Position numbers and translations under genes: made by a program
Assembly (NCBI RefSeq): GCF_965208925.1
Contig: NZ_OZ242364.1
Coordinates: 2,728,001 to 2,792,000, forward strand
Length of the DNA: 64,000 nucleotides
Source of the DNA: Poriferisodalis sp965208925
GTDB lineage: Bacteria; Actinomycetota; Acidimicrobiia; Acidimicrobiales; Poriferisodalaceae
Direction: 5' to 3'
In this document: in pieces, positions 17,681 to 25,352 of the stretch
Numbering within the stretch: position 1 is the stretch's first letter
Layout of the letters: the number at the start of each line of letters is the position of its first letter
The notes under the pieces: model-generated
What the model was told of the DNA's origin: nothing
The model's database searches: none
Seen by the model: the letters and a program-made list of their open reading frames with translations, nothing else

Positions 17681-18820
17681 ATGAAGCAGGCCATCCGCGA
17701 TCAGCTCGGCCGCATCGTCGCGGCGGCACTGCTGGCCACGATCGTGTGGGCGTGGATCTGGCGGCCCCCGTTCAGCTGGACCTTCGGCGTGCTGGTCGTC
17801 ATCGGCACCGTCGGGGCCGGCATCGCCGACGGCCGCTACGCACTGCGGCGCATCGCAAGCGTGATCCCAGTGCTGGTCGGGGTGTCGTTCGTGGTGTTCG
17901 CGCTGATGGCAAGCCTGCCGGGCGATCCCGCCATCAACATCCTGGGCCCGGCCGCCACCGCAGATCAGATTGCGATCGTCCGCACCGAGCTGGGGCTCGA
18001 CGAGCCGTTCTTCAATCGTTACGGCAATTGGCTGGGCGGCGTGCTGACGGGAGACCTCGGCACCTCGATCGTGCTGCGCGAGGACGTCGCCGACGGCATC
18101 TCGCGCTCGATGACCCCGACGCTGCAGATCATGGCGTACTCGGTGGTGCTGGCTCTCGGCTTCGCCATCCCGCTGGGCATCTGGGCCGGCTACCGGCAGG
18201 GAACCAAGACTGACGGCACGATCAACAACGTGATGCTGGGATTCCTGGCCACGCCCAACTTCGTGCTCGCTGTCATGCTCGTGCTCTTCTTCGCGATCGG
18301 GGGGCTCAGCGTCGCCGGCAACGAGATCGGATTCCGCGCGCTCCCGGCAGCGCGCTATGTGCCGCTCGGCGAGGACGTGGTGCTGCACTTCAAGCACATG
18401 CTGTTGCCGTCGCTGGCCTTGGCGATGGGCCAGGCGGCTGTGTTCATGCGCTTGCTTCGATCGGACATGATCGCCACGCTGCGCCTGCCGTTCATCGACC
18501 TGGCTCGCAGCAAAGGGCTGCCGACGCGGCGCATCCTGTGGCGGCACGCGCTGCGGCCGTCGAGCTTCACGCTGCTGACGGTCGTGGGGCTGACCGTCGG
18601 CTTGCTCATCGGCGGCGCGCTGATCATCGAGTTCATCTTCACCATCCCGGGTGTGGGGGCGTACATCTTCCTGGGCGTGACCCAACGCGACTTCATCGCG
18701 GTGCAGGGCGGTGTGCTGGTGATCTCGACGCTGTACATCGTGGTGCTCACCATGTCCGACTTCTTGTATCTGGCGCTCGACCCGCGACTGCGCGGCCGGG
18801 AGGTTGGCGCTCGTGCGTAA
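17681..18820 (+). CDS. Peptide-type ABC permease, DppB-like, with extra N-terminal membrane segments
   Basis: 379 residues. The standard DppB/OppB body starts near 'YALRRIASVIPVLVGVSFVV' and has the expected 'LMASLPGDPA', 'LGLDEPFFNRYGNWLGGVL', 'GDLGTS' and EAA-like coupling loop 'DLARSKGLPTRRILWRHALR'. About 55 residues precede this body and contain two additional hydrophobic segments ('IVAAALLATIVWAWI' and 'WTFGVLVVIGTVGAGI'), which most DppB proteins lack. ATG 17681 is preferred over a TTG at 17651. The neighbours are the binding proteins upstream and DppC-like gene downstream, the latter overlapping by 8 nt. Confidence 0.9.
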   Translation: MKQAIRDQLGRIVAAALLATIVWAWIWRPPFSWTFGVLVVIGTVGAGIADGRYALRRIASVIPVLVGVSFVVFALMASLPGDPAINILGPAATADQIAIVRTELGLDEPFFNRYGNWLGGVLTGDLGTSIVLREDVADGISRSMTPTLQIMAYSVVLALGFAIPLGIWAGYRQGTKTDGTINNVMLGFLATPNFVLAVMLVLFFAIGGLSVAGNEIGFRALPAARYVPLGEDVVLHFKHMLLPSLALAMGQAAVFMRLLRSDMIATLRLPFIDLARSKGLPTRRILWRHALRPSSFTLLTVVGLTVGLLIGGALIIEFIFTIPGVGAYIFLGVTQRDFIAVQGGVLVISTLYIVVLTMSDFLYLALDPRLRGREVGARA

Positions 18821-19643
18821 GCGCCTGGGGTTCGTCTTCTGGTTGGCGGTGGTGTACCTCGTCGTGCTCGCCCTTGCCGCCGTGTTCGCCGACGTCCTGC
18901 CAATCAAGGATCCTGCCGAGACGTTCCCAGGCACTTCGAAACAGGGCCCGAGCCTGTCGCACTGGTTCGGCAACGACGGCGTCGGTCGTGACGTATTCAG
19001 CCGCGTGATCTACGGAGCGCAGGTGAGCCTGGTGATCTCCACCGTCGGCACGGTGCTGGCGCTGATCATCGGCGGCCTGCTGGGCATGGTCTCGGGGTAC
19101 TACGGCAGCCGGGTCGATCGCTGGCTGACGGCCACGCTGAACGCGTCGCTGGTGATCCCGCCGCTGATCCTGTTTCTCGCTTTGGTGCTGTTCTTGGACT
19201 CCGAAGCGAAGCGGCGCATCTTCATCCTCGTGTTCACGTTCGTGCTGCTGTCGATCGCGCCGATCGCGCGAGTGGTGCGTGCTGCCACCTTGAGCTGGGC
19301 CGGGCAGGACTTCGTGCTTGCCGCCAGGACGCTGGGGGCCCGGGACGGCAGGGTGCTGTTCCGTGAGATCCTGCCGAATGTGGCGCCCTCGTTCGTCAGC
19401 TACTCGCTCATCATCATGGCGGGCCTGATCGTCGTGGAGGGCTCGGTGGCGTTCTTGGGCCTGAGCGTTCCGCCGCCGACACCCACTTGGGGCGACATGA
19501 TCAACAAGGGGCGCACCAACCTCGACGTCGCCGCGCACATCAGCCTGATGCCCGCAATCGTCATGTTCGTGACGGTGCTGGCGCTCAACTTCGTGGGCGA
19601 CAAACTGCAGCAGTATTTTGAGCCGCGGGAATCGGTGTTGTGA
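18813..19643 (+). CDS. Peptide-type ABC permease, DppC-like
   Basis: 276 residues. It shows the DppC pattern: an N-terminal anchor 'GFVFWLAVVYLVVLALAAVF', the block 'HWFGNDGVGRDVFSRVIYG', and the coupling loop 'LAARTLGARDGRVLFREILP'. The GTG at 18813 is preferred because GGGAGG (18798-18803) lies nine bases upstream; an in-frame TTG at 18804 directly abuts that SD. It overlaps the dppB-like stop and is followed after 13 bp by the ATPase gene. It forms the membrane pore with the DppB-like subunit. Confidence 0.92.
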   Translation: MRKRLGFVFWLAVVYLVVLALAAVFADVLPIKDPAETFPGTSKQGPSLSHWFGNDGVGRDVFSRVIYGAQVSLVISTVGTVLALIIGGLLGMVSGYYGSRVDRWLTATLNASLVIPPLILFLALVLFLDSEAKRRIFILVFTFVLLSIAPIARVVRAATLSWAGQDFVLAARTLGARDGRVLFREILPNVAPSFVSYSLIIMAGLIVVEGSVAFLGLSVPPPTPTWGDMINKGRTNLDVAAHISLMPAIVMFVTVLALNFVGDKLQQYFEPRESVL

Positions 19644-19656
19644 GGGCGGGTTTCTG

Positions 19657-21369
19657 ATGGCGGGCAGCGGCAACGCCCATCTGCGCCCGGAAGCGCTGCT
19701 GAGCGCGCGGGACCTGGTGGTGGAGTTCCCTGCGGCCGGCGGTCGCACGGTGCACGCGGTCTCGGGTGTGTCGCTCGACCTGGAGGAGGGCGAGACCCTC
19801 GGCTTGGTCGGGGAGTCGGGCTGCGGCAAGAGCACCACGGGACGGGCCATCCTGCAGCTCCCCCGGCCCACGTCGGGCACTGTGCAGCTCGACGGCCAGG
19901 AGCTGACCGAGCTCGACGAGGACGCCATACGCGACGTGCGGCCCCGGCTGCAGATGATCTACCAGGATCCGATCTCGTCGCTGAACCCCCGGCGCAGGGT
20001 GCGCGACATCATCGCCGAACCGCTGTTCATTGCCCTCGAGAACGTGTCGAGACGAACCGCCATGGCAGTGTGGCAGGACCGCATCGGCGAGCTGCTGCAG
20101 AACATGCTGCGGCGAGCATCTGGAGTGATGCGCATCGTGGGCCTGCTGGCGTCGGTGGCGTTCGTGCTGTGGATCCTGTCGGAGACCGTCGAGGAGCGCG
20201 CTGCTGAGCCGTGGCTGGGGTGGACGCAGGTGCCTGCGGCGGTCATCGGCTTCCCGTCGCTTGCGCTGCTGCTGCTGGCCGCTGCGATCGCCCTCCTCTT
20301 GGGTTTGACCTGGGTACTGCTGGCCGTGATGCTGCCGTTCAGCTTGATGTCGCGTCAGTTCGGCGAGGTCTCCAGTGCTGTCGGGCTCGCGGGCGTGGTC
20401 GTCACCACCGGCGCCAGCGCGTTCTTGCTGTGGCGCACCTGGTCGAGTTTCGGCGGCTGGGCGCAGTGGCTGAACTCCGGCGGGCTGAGCCTGCTCACCG
20501 CCGTGCTGGCGGTGTGGCTCGTGCTGTCAATGGTGAAGCCAGAACGGGCCGGCGCCAGCGGGGTTGCCACGACGCTGAGCGCCATGGTGGTCCTGCAGGT
20601 CTTCTATGTCGCCGGTCTGGACGGAGGCATCAAGCTGGCGGTGCTGGTGGCATCAGCCGTTATCGACACCCTCTTGTTTCGGTGGGTGCTGCGGTGCTAC
20701 CGCGCGAATCGCGACGCCGAGCGCGAACGGGCCGAGCCGCGGGTGCGGGAGGTGCTCGAATACGTCGGCATCAACCCCGATGACGCCTTGGACCGACGCC
20801 CGTGGGAGTTCTCGGGCGGCCAGGCACAGCGGCTCTCGATCGCTCGAGCGTTGGTGAGCGTGCCGCAGGTGATCATCTGCGACGAGCCCGTCTCCTCGCT
20901 GGACGTCTCGGTGCAGGCGCAGATTCTCAACCTGCTTGAAGACCTCAAGAACCTGATGGGTCTGACGCTGGTCTTCATCGCGCATGACCTTGCCGTGGTC
21001 AAGAACGTGAGCGACCGGGTCGCCGTCATGTACTTGGGCAAGCTGTGCGAGGTCAGCGAGCCCGATGCAATGTTCGCCCAGCCCGCCCATCCGTACACCG
21101 AGCTGCTGCTGGCTGCGATACCGCAACCTGATCCCGAAGCGGAGTTGGGCACCGAACGCATCGGCGGGGAGCTGCCGTCACCGATGGATCCCCCGTCAGG
21201 ATGCCGTTTCCGCACTCGCTGCCCGCTCGCGGCCGAGCGCTGTGCGGCTGAAGAGCCCGAGATGCGCGAGATAGCGCCCGGCCGTTTTGTGGCTTGCCAC
21301 ACGCCGCTCATCGGCGAGCCAGCCCCTGCGCGGGTCGATCTGGCGACGAATACCGAGGGTGCGTCATGA
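19657..21369 (+). CDS. Peptide ABC ATPase (DppF-like) interrupted by a multi-spanning membrane domain
   Basis: 570 residues, where DppF/OppF proteins are about 330. The nucleotide-binding domain is complete but split. Walker A 'GESGCGKST' (52-60), Q-loop 'IYQDPISSLNPRRRVRDIIA' (102-121), then about 237 residues without ABC similarity (about 124-360), then 'RVREVLEYVGI', signature 'FSGGQAQRLSIARAL' (385-399), Walker B 'VIICDEP' (405-411), 'IAHDLAVV' with switch His443, and the OppF C-terminal cysteine region 'SGCRFRTRCPLAAERC'. The insert contains about seven hydrophobic stretches (roughly 158-175, 191-209, 211-228, 240-259, 275-293, 302-320, 324-343). Removing it leaves 333 residues, a normal DppF. 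No frameshift is involved and codon use matches. ATG 19657 has a GAGGGCGGG SD. The stop overlaps the next start (ATGA). Confidence 0.9.
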   Translation: MAGSGNAHLRPEALLSARDLVVEFPAAGGRTVHAVSGVSLDLEEGETLGLVGESGCGKSTTGRAILQLPRPTSGTVQLDGQELTELDEDAIRDVRPRLQMIYQDPISSLNPRRRVRDIIAEPLFIALENVSRRTAMAVWQDRIGELLQNMLRRASGVMRIVGLLASVAFVLWILSETVEERAAEPWLGWTQVPAAVIGFPSLALLLLAAAIALLLGLTWVLLAVMLPFSLMSRQFGEVSSAVGLAGVVVTTGASAFLLWRTWSSFGGWAQWLNSGGLSLLTAVLAVWLVLSMVKPERAGASGVATTLSAMVVLQVFYVAGLDGGIKLAVLVASAVIDTLLFRWVLRCYRANRDAERERAEPRVREVLEYVGINPDDALDRRPWEFSGGQAQRLSIARALVSVPQVIICDEPVSSLDVSVQAQILNLLEDLKNLMGLTLVFIAHDLAVVKNVSDRVAVMYLGKLCEVSEPDAMFAQPAHPYTELLLAAIPQPDPEAELGTERIGGELPSPMDPPSGCRFRTRCPLAAERCAAEEPEMREIAPGRFVACHTPLIGEPAPARVDLATNTEGAS

Positions 21370-22520
21370 GCGAGACGGCAGCGCAGAGCTCCCCATGGGC
21401 TGGCGATCCGCCGCTGCTCGAAGTCGGCGACTTGCGGACGACCTTTCACACCCCGGTGGGACCGTTGGCAGCGGTCGACGGGGTCGAGTGGTCTCTGCGC
21501 CCCGGGGCTCGCCTCGGCGTGGTGGGGGAGTCCGGGTCGGGCAAGTCCGTGATGTCGCGCTCCATCATGCGGCTGCTGCCCAAGTCCCGGGTGACATCGA
21601 CGGGCACGGTCAACTTCGACGGCGTCGACATGATGTCGCTGGGCCGCCGGGAACTGCTCGAGATGTGGGGTCCGCAGCTCTCGATGGTCTTCCAGGACCC
21701 GCTGGGCTCGCTGAATCCGGTGATGAAGATCGGCAAGCAAGTGGGCGAGGGCCTACGCGTTCATCGAGATCTCTCGGCGCGTGCCGCACGCAGCGCTGCG
21801 CTCGAGCTGCTGGAGGAGGTCGGCATCCCCGAGCCCCACCGACGCATCGACGAATACCCCCACCAGCTGTCGGGCGGCATGCGCCAGCGCATCGTGATCG
21901 CCATCGCACTTGCCTGCAGCCCCCGCCTGCTCATTGCGGACGAGCCCACCACGGCACTGGACGTCACCGTCCAGGCACAGATTCTGGATCTCCTCGAGGC
22001 CGAGCGGGCAGAACGGGACATGTCGCTCGTCCTCATCACTCACGATCTTGGGATCGTGGCGGGACGCACCGACGAGATCATCGTGATGTACGCGGGGCGC
22101 ATCGTGGAGCGCGCCTCAACCAAGACGCTCTTTCGGGACATGAAGATGCCCTACACCGAGGCGCTGTTCCGGTCGATCCCGAAGGTCACCGATGACAGCC
22201 ATGCGCGTCTGGAAATCATCGGCGGCCAGCCACCCCAGATGACCGACCTTCCGTCCGGCTGCAAGTTCGCCCCCCGCTGCAAGTACGCGCAGGACCTCTG
22301 CTACGCCGAAGAGCCGGCGCTCATCGAGGTGCCGACGGCGGTGCCCGCTCGCTCGAGCATCACCGACAGCATCGACGACGTGGAGTCCGATCCCGCGGCG
22401 GGTGTGCACCTGTACCGCTGCTTCTACCCGGTCGGCACGCCCGAGGCAGCCGAGGCGTTCGAGCGCAACATCGCATCCGGCCGGGTCAGCGAAGCCGGGG
22501 TCGTGATCAACCCCACCTAG
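21366..22520 (+). CDS. Peptide ABC ATPase, DppD-like
   Basis: 384 residues, the second motor subunit of the transporter, with a conventional layout. Walker A 'GESGSGKS' (54-61), Q-loop 'MVFQDPLGSLNP', signature 'LSGGMRQRIVIAIALA', Walker B 'LLIADEPTTALDVTVQAQ', switch 'LITHDLGIV', and the C-terminal oligopeptide-family cysteine motif 'SGCKFAPRCKYAQDLC'. It lacks the membrane insert found in its partner, which shows that the insert is specific to the other ATPase. The ATG overlaps the preceding stop. The order binding proteins-B-C-F-D places it last in the operon. Confidence 0.95.
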   Translation: MSETAAQSSPWAGDPPLLEVGDLRTTFHTPVGPLAAVDGVEWSLRPGARLGVVGESGSGKSVMSRSIMRLLPKSRVTSTGTVNFDGVDMMSLGRRELLEMWGPQLSMVFQDPLGSLNPVMKIGKQVGEGLRVHRDLSARAARSAALELLEEVGIPEPHRRIDEYPHQLSGGMRQRIVIAIALACSPRLLIADEPTTALDVTVQAQILDLLEAERAERDMSLVLITHDLGIVAGRTDEIIVMYAGRIVERASTKTLFRDMKMPYTEALFRSIPKVTDDSHARLEIIGGQPPQMTDLPSGCKFAPRCKYAQDLCYAEEPALIEVPTAVPARSSITDSIDDVESDPAAGVHLYRCFYPVGTPEAAEAFERNIASGRVSEAGVVINPT

Positions 22521-22544
22521 CTTCAACCCCGATGCGGCGGATGC

Positions 22545-22559
22545 CGGCCGACGCGGCCG
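22545..22559. terminator. Possible bidirectional terminator hairpin
   Basis: CGGCCG-ACG-CGGCCG, a perfect 6-bp stem between the end of the ABC operon (plus) and the convergent hypothetical gene (minus). No T-run. The position supports a terminator, the sequence alone is weak. Confidence 0.35.
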
Positions 22560-22574
22560 AGCATGCCGAGGCGG

Positions 22575-23144
22575 TTACGACGGGACTTCTTCGTACCAGT
22601 CCTGGGCGTGGTGCAGCAGGTAGTCGCAGATCTTGGTGCACAGGTCGAAGGGTTCGCACATGTCGTCCTCGCCCCGCAGCAGTGCCTGCAGCGACAGGTC
22701 CTTGCGCGCCACGATCATCAACGTCCGTTTCGCTGCGTCGGTTACCGATGTGAGCGAATCGATGGCGGAAACCTCCACCGGCAGGGCCGTGCCGCCGAGG
22801 CCGGCCAGGTCGGTCGCCAGCACGAGCATGTCTGGGCTGCGATCCAGCGGCGGGAGCGCCCAAGTGAACATCAGCGGCAGCCAGAACTCATCGGGAGGCA
22901 GTTCGTCTTCTGGTGTCGCCCACAGCACCTCTTCGAACGACAGCATGGTGCGCGGGTCGGCCTCCAGCGTGAGGTGCAGGTCGAGCGGACCGCCGCACGC
23001 CTCCGCCGGGTGCAGGTCGACCTCCCAGGTCTGGCGCAGGCTGTAGGTCTCGATGAACTGCCGCTCGTCGTGAATGTGGAAGCCGTGCGCATGCGCATGG
23101 TCTTTCAGGCTCGCCATGTAGCCGGAGATGTCAATCGCTGCCAT
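22575..23144 (-). CDS. Hypothetical protein, 189 aa
   Basis: I do not recognise this family. The protein is soluble and acidic, with no signal peptide or membrane segment. Visible features are an N-terminal helix with 'DHAHAHGFHIHDERQF', a central 'GPLDLHLTLEADPRTMLSFEE', and a C-terminal 'CEPFDLCTKICDYLLHHAQDW' with three cysteines. The His-rich and Cys-rich ends could bind metal, but the spacing fits no motif I know. ATG 23144 has a clear GGGGAG SD seven bases upstream; a longer frame begins 20 codons earlier without such support. It converges with the ABC operon and diverges from the phosphatase gene. Confidence 0.72.
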   Translation of the reverse strand: MAAIDISGYMASLKDHAHAHGFHIHDERQFIETYSLRQTWEVDLHPAEACGGPLDLHLTLEADPRTMLSFEEVLWATPEDELPPDEFWLPLMFTWALPPLDRSPDMLVLATDLAGLGGTALPVEVSAIDSLTSVTDAAKRTLMIVARKDLSLQALLRGEDDMCEPFDLCTKICDYLLHHAQDWYEEVPS

Positions 23145-23276
23145 CGGGATGCTCCCCACGGGGCGCTGAGGTGATGCGCGGAGGCTATAGCGCCGGTTGG
23201 CCAAGCTCGACAGAATTTGCTCGCAATTGCTGGCTGCGCCGGAAGGGCTCAGCAGGCCGCAGCTAGTCTCCAGCCG

Positions 23277-24041
23277 ATGACGGCCGTCAGCGACTGGCTC
23301 GGCCTGCTGCGGAGCACCGCCGATGCGGTTGAGGCGGCGCTTGCCGGATTCGACCGTTGGCAGGACGGCGGGGAACGATCCGATCAGTACGCAGCCGATC
23401 AGGTGGCGGACGCTGCGGCACTCTCGGTGCTCGTCGAGACAGGCGTGGGCGTGCTGAGCGAGGAGTCCGGCCTGCGGGCTGGATCAGGCAGCGAGACCGT
23501 CATCGTGGACCCGGTGGACGGCTCCACCAACGCCTCGCGGGGCATCCCGCACTACTGCATCAGCCTCTGCGTCGTCGACGGGGTGGTGCCGGTCGCCGGG
23601 CTTGTGCGTCACCTCGTCTCGGGCGAGGAATTCACTGCTGCGGCCGGCGCGGGAGCGCACCGGAACGGCCAGCCGATAGCTCCAAGTGGGCGAGAGCATG
23701 GCGCACGCGCGGTGATCGGCGTATCGGGGCGACCCGGCCTCGAGCTGCCGGTCTGGCAGGTACGGGTGCTCGGCTCAGCAGCGCTTGACCTCTGCGCCGT
23801 CGCTTGCGGTCGGCTCGATGCGTACCTGGACCTGAACTCGAACCACGGCGTCTGGGACTACGCCGCGGGCATCCTGATCTGCAGCGAAGCGGGCACATGG
23901 ACCGGCGAGGCTGGCGGCAGAGACCTGTTTCACCTCAGCCACAGCGAGCGCCGGGGGCCCATCGCTGCCAGCACGCCCGAGCTGGCAGCACTGCTCGGAC
24001 ACGCTCGGCAGCCGGGCTCCGGGTCAGGTGACGGCCGGTAG
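23277..24041 (+). CDS. Inositol monophosphatase family phosphatase
   Basis: 254 residues, a Mg-dependent, Li-sensitive-type sugar phosphatase fold. Metal ligands are visible: 'SEESG' (61-65), 'IVDPVDGSTNASRGI' (76-90), and the late 'GVWDYAAGILICSEAG', which supplies the third metal aspartate. It could act on inositol phosphate, histidinol phosphate, fructose bisphosphate or PAP; sequence by eye cannot choose. ATG 23277 is taken because the family begins there; an earlier in-frame start would add 20 residues of unrelated sequence. tRNA-Val follows within 21 bp. Confidence 0.85.
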   Translation: MTAVSDWLGLLRSTADAVEAALAGFDRWQDGGERSDQYAADQVADAAALSVLVETGVGVLSEESGLRAGSGSETVIVDPVDGSTNASRGIPHYCISLCVVDGVVPVAGLVRHLVSGEEFTAAAGAGAHRNGQPIAPSGREHGARAVIGVSGRPGLELPVWQVRVLGSAALDLCAVACGRLDAYLDLNSNHGVWDYAAGILICSEAGTWTGEAGGRDLFHLSHSERRGPIAASTPELAALLGHARQPGSGSGDGR

Positions 24042-24061
24042 CCTGCGAAACCCGGCCGACC

Positions 24062-24135
24062 GGGCGCTTAGCTCAGCTGGCGAGAGCACCTCCCTTACAA
24101 GGAGGGGGTCGCAGGTTCGAGTCCTGCAGCGCCCA
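24062..24135 (+). tRNA. tRNA-Val (TAC)
   Basis: A 74-nt cloverleaf. Acceptor GGGCGCT pairs with AGCGCCC, D arm GCTC/GAGC, anticodon stem CCTCC/GGAGG with loop CTTACAA (anticodon TAC), T arm GCAGG-TTCGAGT-CCTGC, discriminator A. The genomic sequence after it is CCG, so CCA is not encoded. Confidence 0.96.
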
Positions 24136-24138
24136 CCG

Positions 24139-24178
24139 ACGTGCGCGGCGTCGCACGTGGGACCGGCTCGCAAGCCGG
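24139..24178. terminator. Two tandem hairpins between tRNA-Val and the reductase gene
   Basis: ACGTGCG (24139-24145) pairs with CGCACGT (24152-24158), and CCGGCT (24163-24168) pairs with AGCCGG (24173-24178) across CGCA. They sit between convergent units (tRNA-Val on plus, the reductase stop at 24181 on minus) and probably end both transcripts. Confidence 0.55.
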
Positions 24179-24180
24179 AG

Positions 24181-25314
24181 TCAGTAGATGCCGGGAACGA
24201 TGCGATAGGGGACTCGCTCCCGGTACTCCGCCCATTTCTCGGGGCCGTACTTCTGCGCGCAGCGCTTGTCGTCGTCCATCTGCCGGTAGCTGAACAGCGC
24301 GAAGACATAGATCAGGTAGAGCCACGCCCAGAGGTTGCCGAAGTGGCCCCAGGCCACGGCGAGGCCCAGCCCGTAGAACACTTCGCCCATGTAGTTGGGA
24401 TGGCGGGATGCGCCCCAGAAGCCGCTGCAGAGGATCTTGCGCTCGCCGGCTTCGATGATCTGGGGCTTGATGCCCAGAAAGGTGCGCTCGGGCCATCGCT
24501 TGAACGTGTACTTCTGCATGTTGGCACCACGGCTGATGCACCAACCCGCCAGGTACAGCGCCGGTGCGCCGATCAGCCAGAGCGCGCGCCAGCCCCCTGA
24601 GTGGCCCGGATCCGGGTGCGCTGCCATGCCCCACATCGGGATGATGAACATCCAGCCGTAGACGAACAGGCCGCCCCAGAACATCTTGAACCCGAGGCGC
24701 TCGTAGATGATGTCGAACGTGTAGAGCTGCACTCGCTCGAACACGAAGTAGTCGAACACGTAGAGGGTGAAGAACGCTGCGAAGAGGTAGGCGCCCGGAT
24801 TCGGGTTGTCGACGTTCTCGTAGTGCCAGACGGCGCCGGAGAAGGCGTTGAGCGACAGCATCGTGCCGCCCACCACGTAGAAGTACATCTTGAGATCGAT
24901 GCGGTTGTTGAAGAACTGCATCTCCTGGGCGCGGCCGAACCAACATGCCAGGAACTTGTTCTTGACCTCGCCTTCGGGCTGGCTGAACACCGCAATCAGG
25001 GTCATGATGACGGCCAAGGCCGTTCCGCCGGCGACGGCGTAGAGCGATGAACGGTAGAACCAGTCGCGTGGCATGCCCGTCAGCTCGAACCACCACAGCA
25101 CCTGTGCCACGAGAAACACCAGCAGCCCGTTGAGGCGGTAGCTGCGGGGCTGGCCCGTCTTGGTGTCGATGACGTATCCAGGGACGCGCTTGCCGGGAAT
25201 GACCATCTGCAGCACGAAGAATGCGGCCATCACGAACAGCGGTGTGAGAAATCCCAGTACCGCCTCGCCCGCGGTCAGCTCGACCAAGTGCCCGATGCCG
25301 AGGCGCTCGAACAT
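24181..25314 (-). CDS. ERG4/ERG24-type sterol reductase-like membrane protein, copy 2
   Basis: 377 residues with about nine hydrophobic segments. The C-terminal third carries the ERG4/ERG24 hallmark: 'GFWGASRHPNYMGEVFYGLG', then the family ending 'CAQKYGPEKWAEYRERVPYR' followed by IVPGIY. In eukaryotes this family reduces sterol C14, C7 or C24(24-1) double bonds with NADPH in the membrane. Relatives in the isoprenylcysteine methyltransferase superfamily share the fold, so the substrate here is not certain. Clear SD GGGAGG before ATG 25314. It follows a similar gene 38 bp upstream, and the two form a pair. Confidence 0.8.
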   Translation of the reverse strand: MFERLGIGHLVELTAGEAVLGFLTPLFVMAAFFVLQMVIPGKRVPGYVIDTKTGQPRSYRLNGLLVFLVAQVLWWFELTGMPRDWFYRSSLYAVAGGTALAVIMTLIAVFSQPEGEVKNKFLACWFGRAQEMQFFNNRIDLKMYFYVVGGTMLSLNAFSGAVWHYENVDNPNPGAYLFAAFFTLYVFDYFVFERVQLYTFDIIYERLGFKMFWGGLFVYGWMFIIPMWGMAAHPDPGHSGGWRALWLIGAPALYLAGWCISRGANMQKYTFKRWPERTFLGIKPQIIEAGERKILCSGFWGASRHPNYMGEVFYGLGLAVAWGHFGNLWAWLYLIYVFALFSYRQMDDDKRCAQKYGPEKWAEYRERVPYRIVPGIY

Positions 25315-25352
25315 CAGCGGCCTCCCTTCCGATACCCCTCAGCCGGCTGCCG

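Noticed and set aside
17171..18973. 600-codon open frame on the minus strand across the end of the third binding-protein gene and the permease genes
   Set aside because: Shadow of three genes with clear motifs; translation is rich in Arg, His, Gln and Asp and shows no domain.
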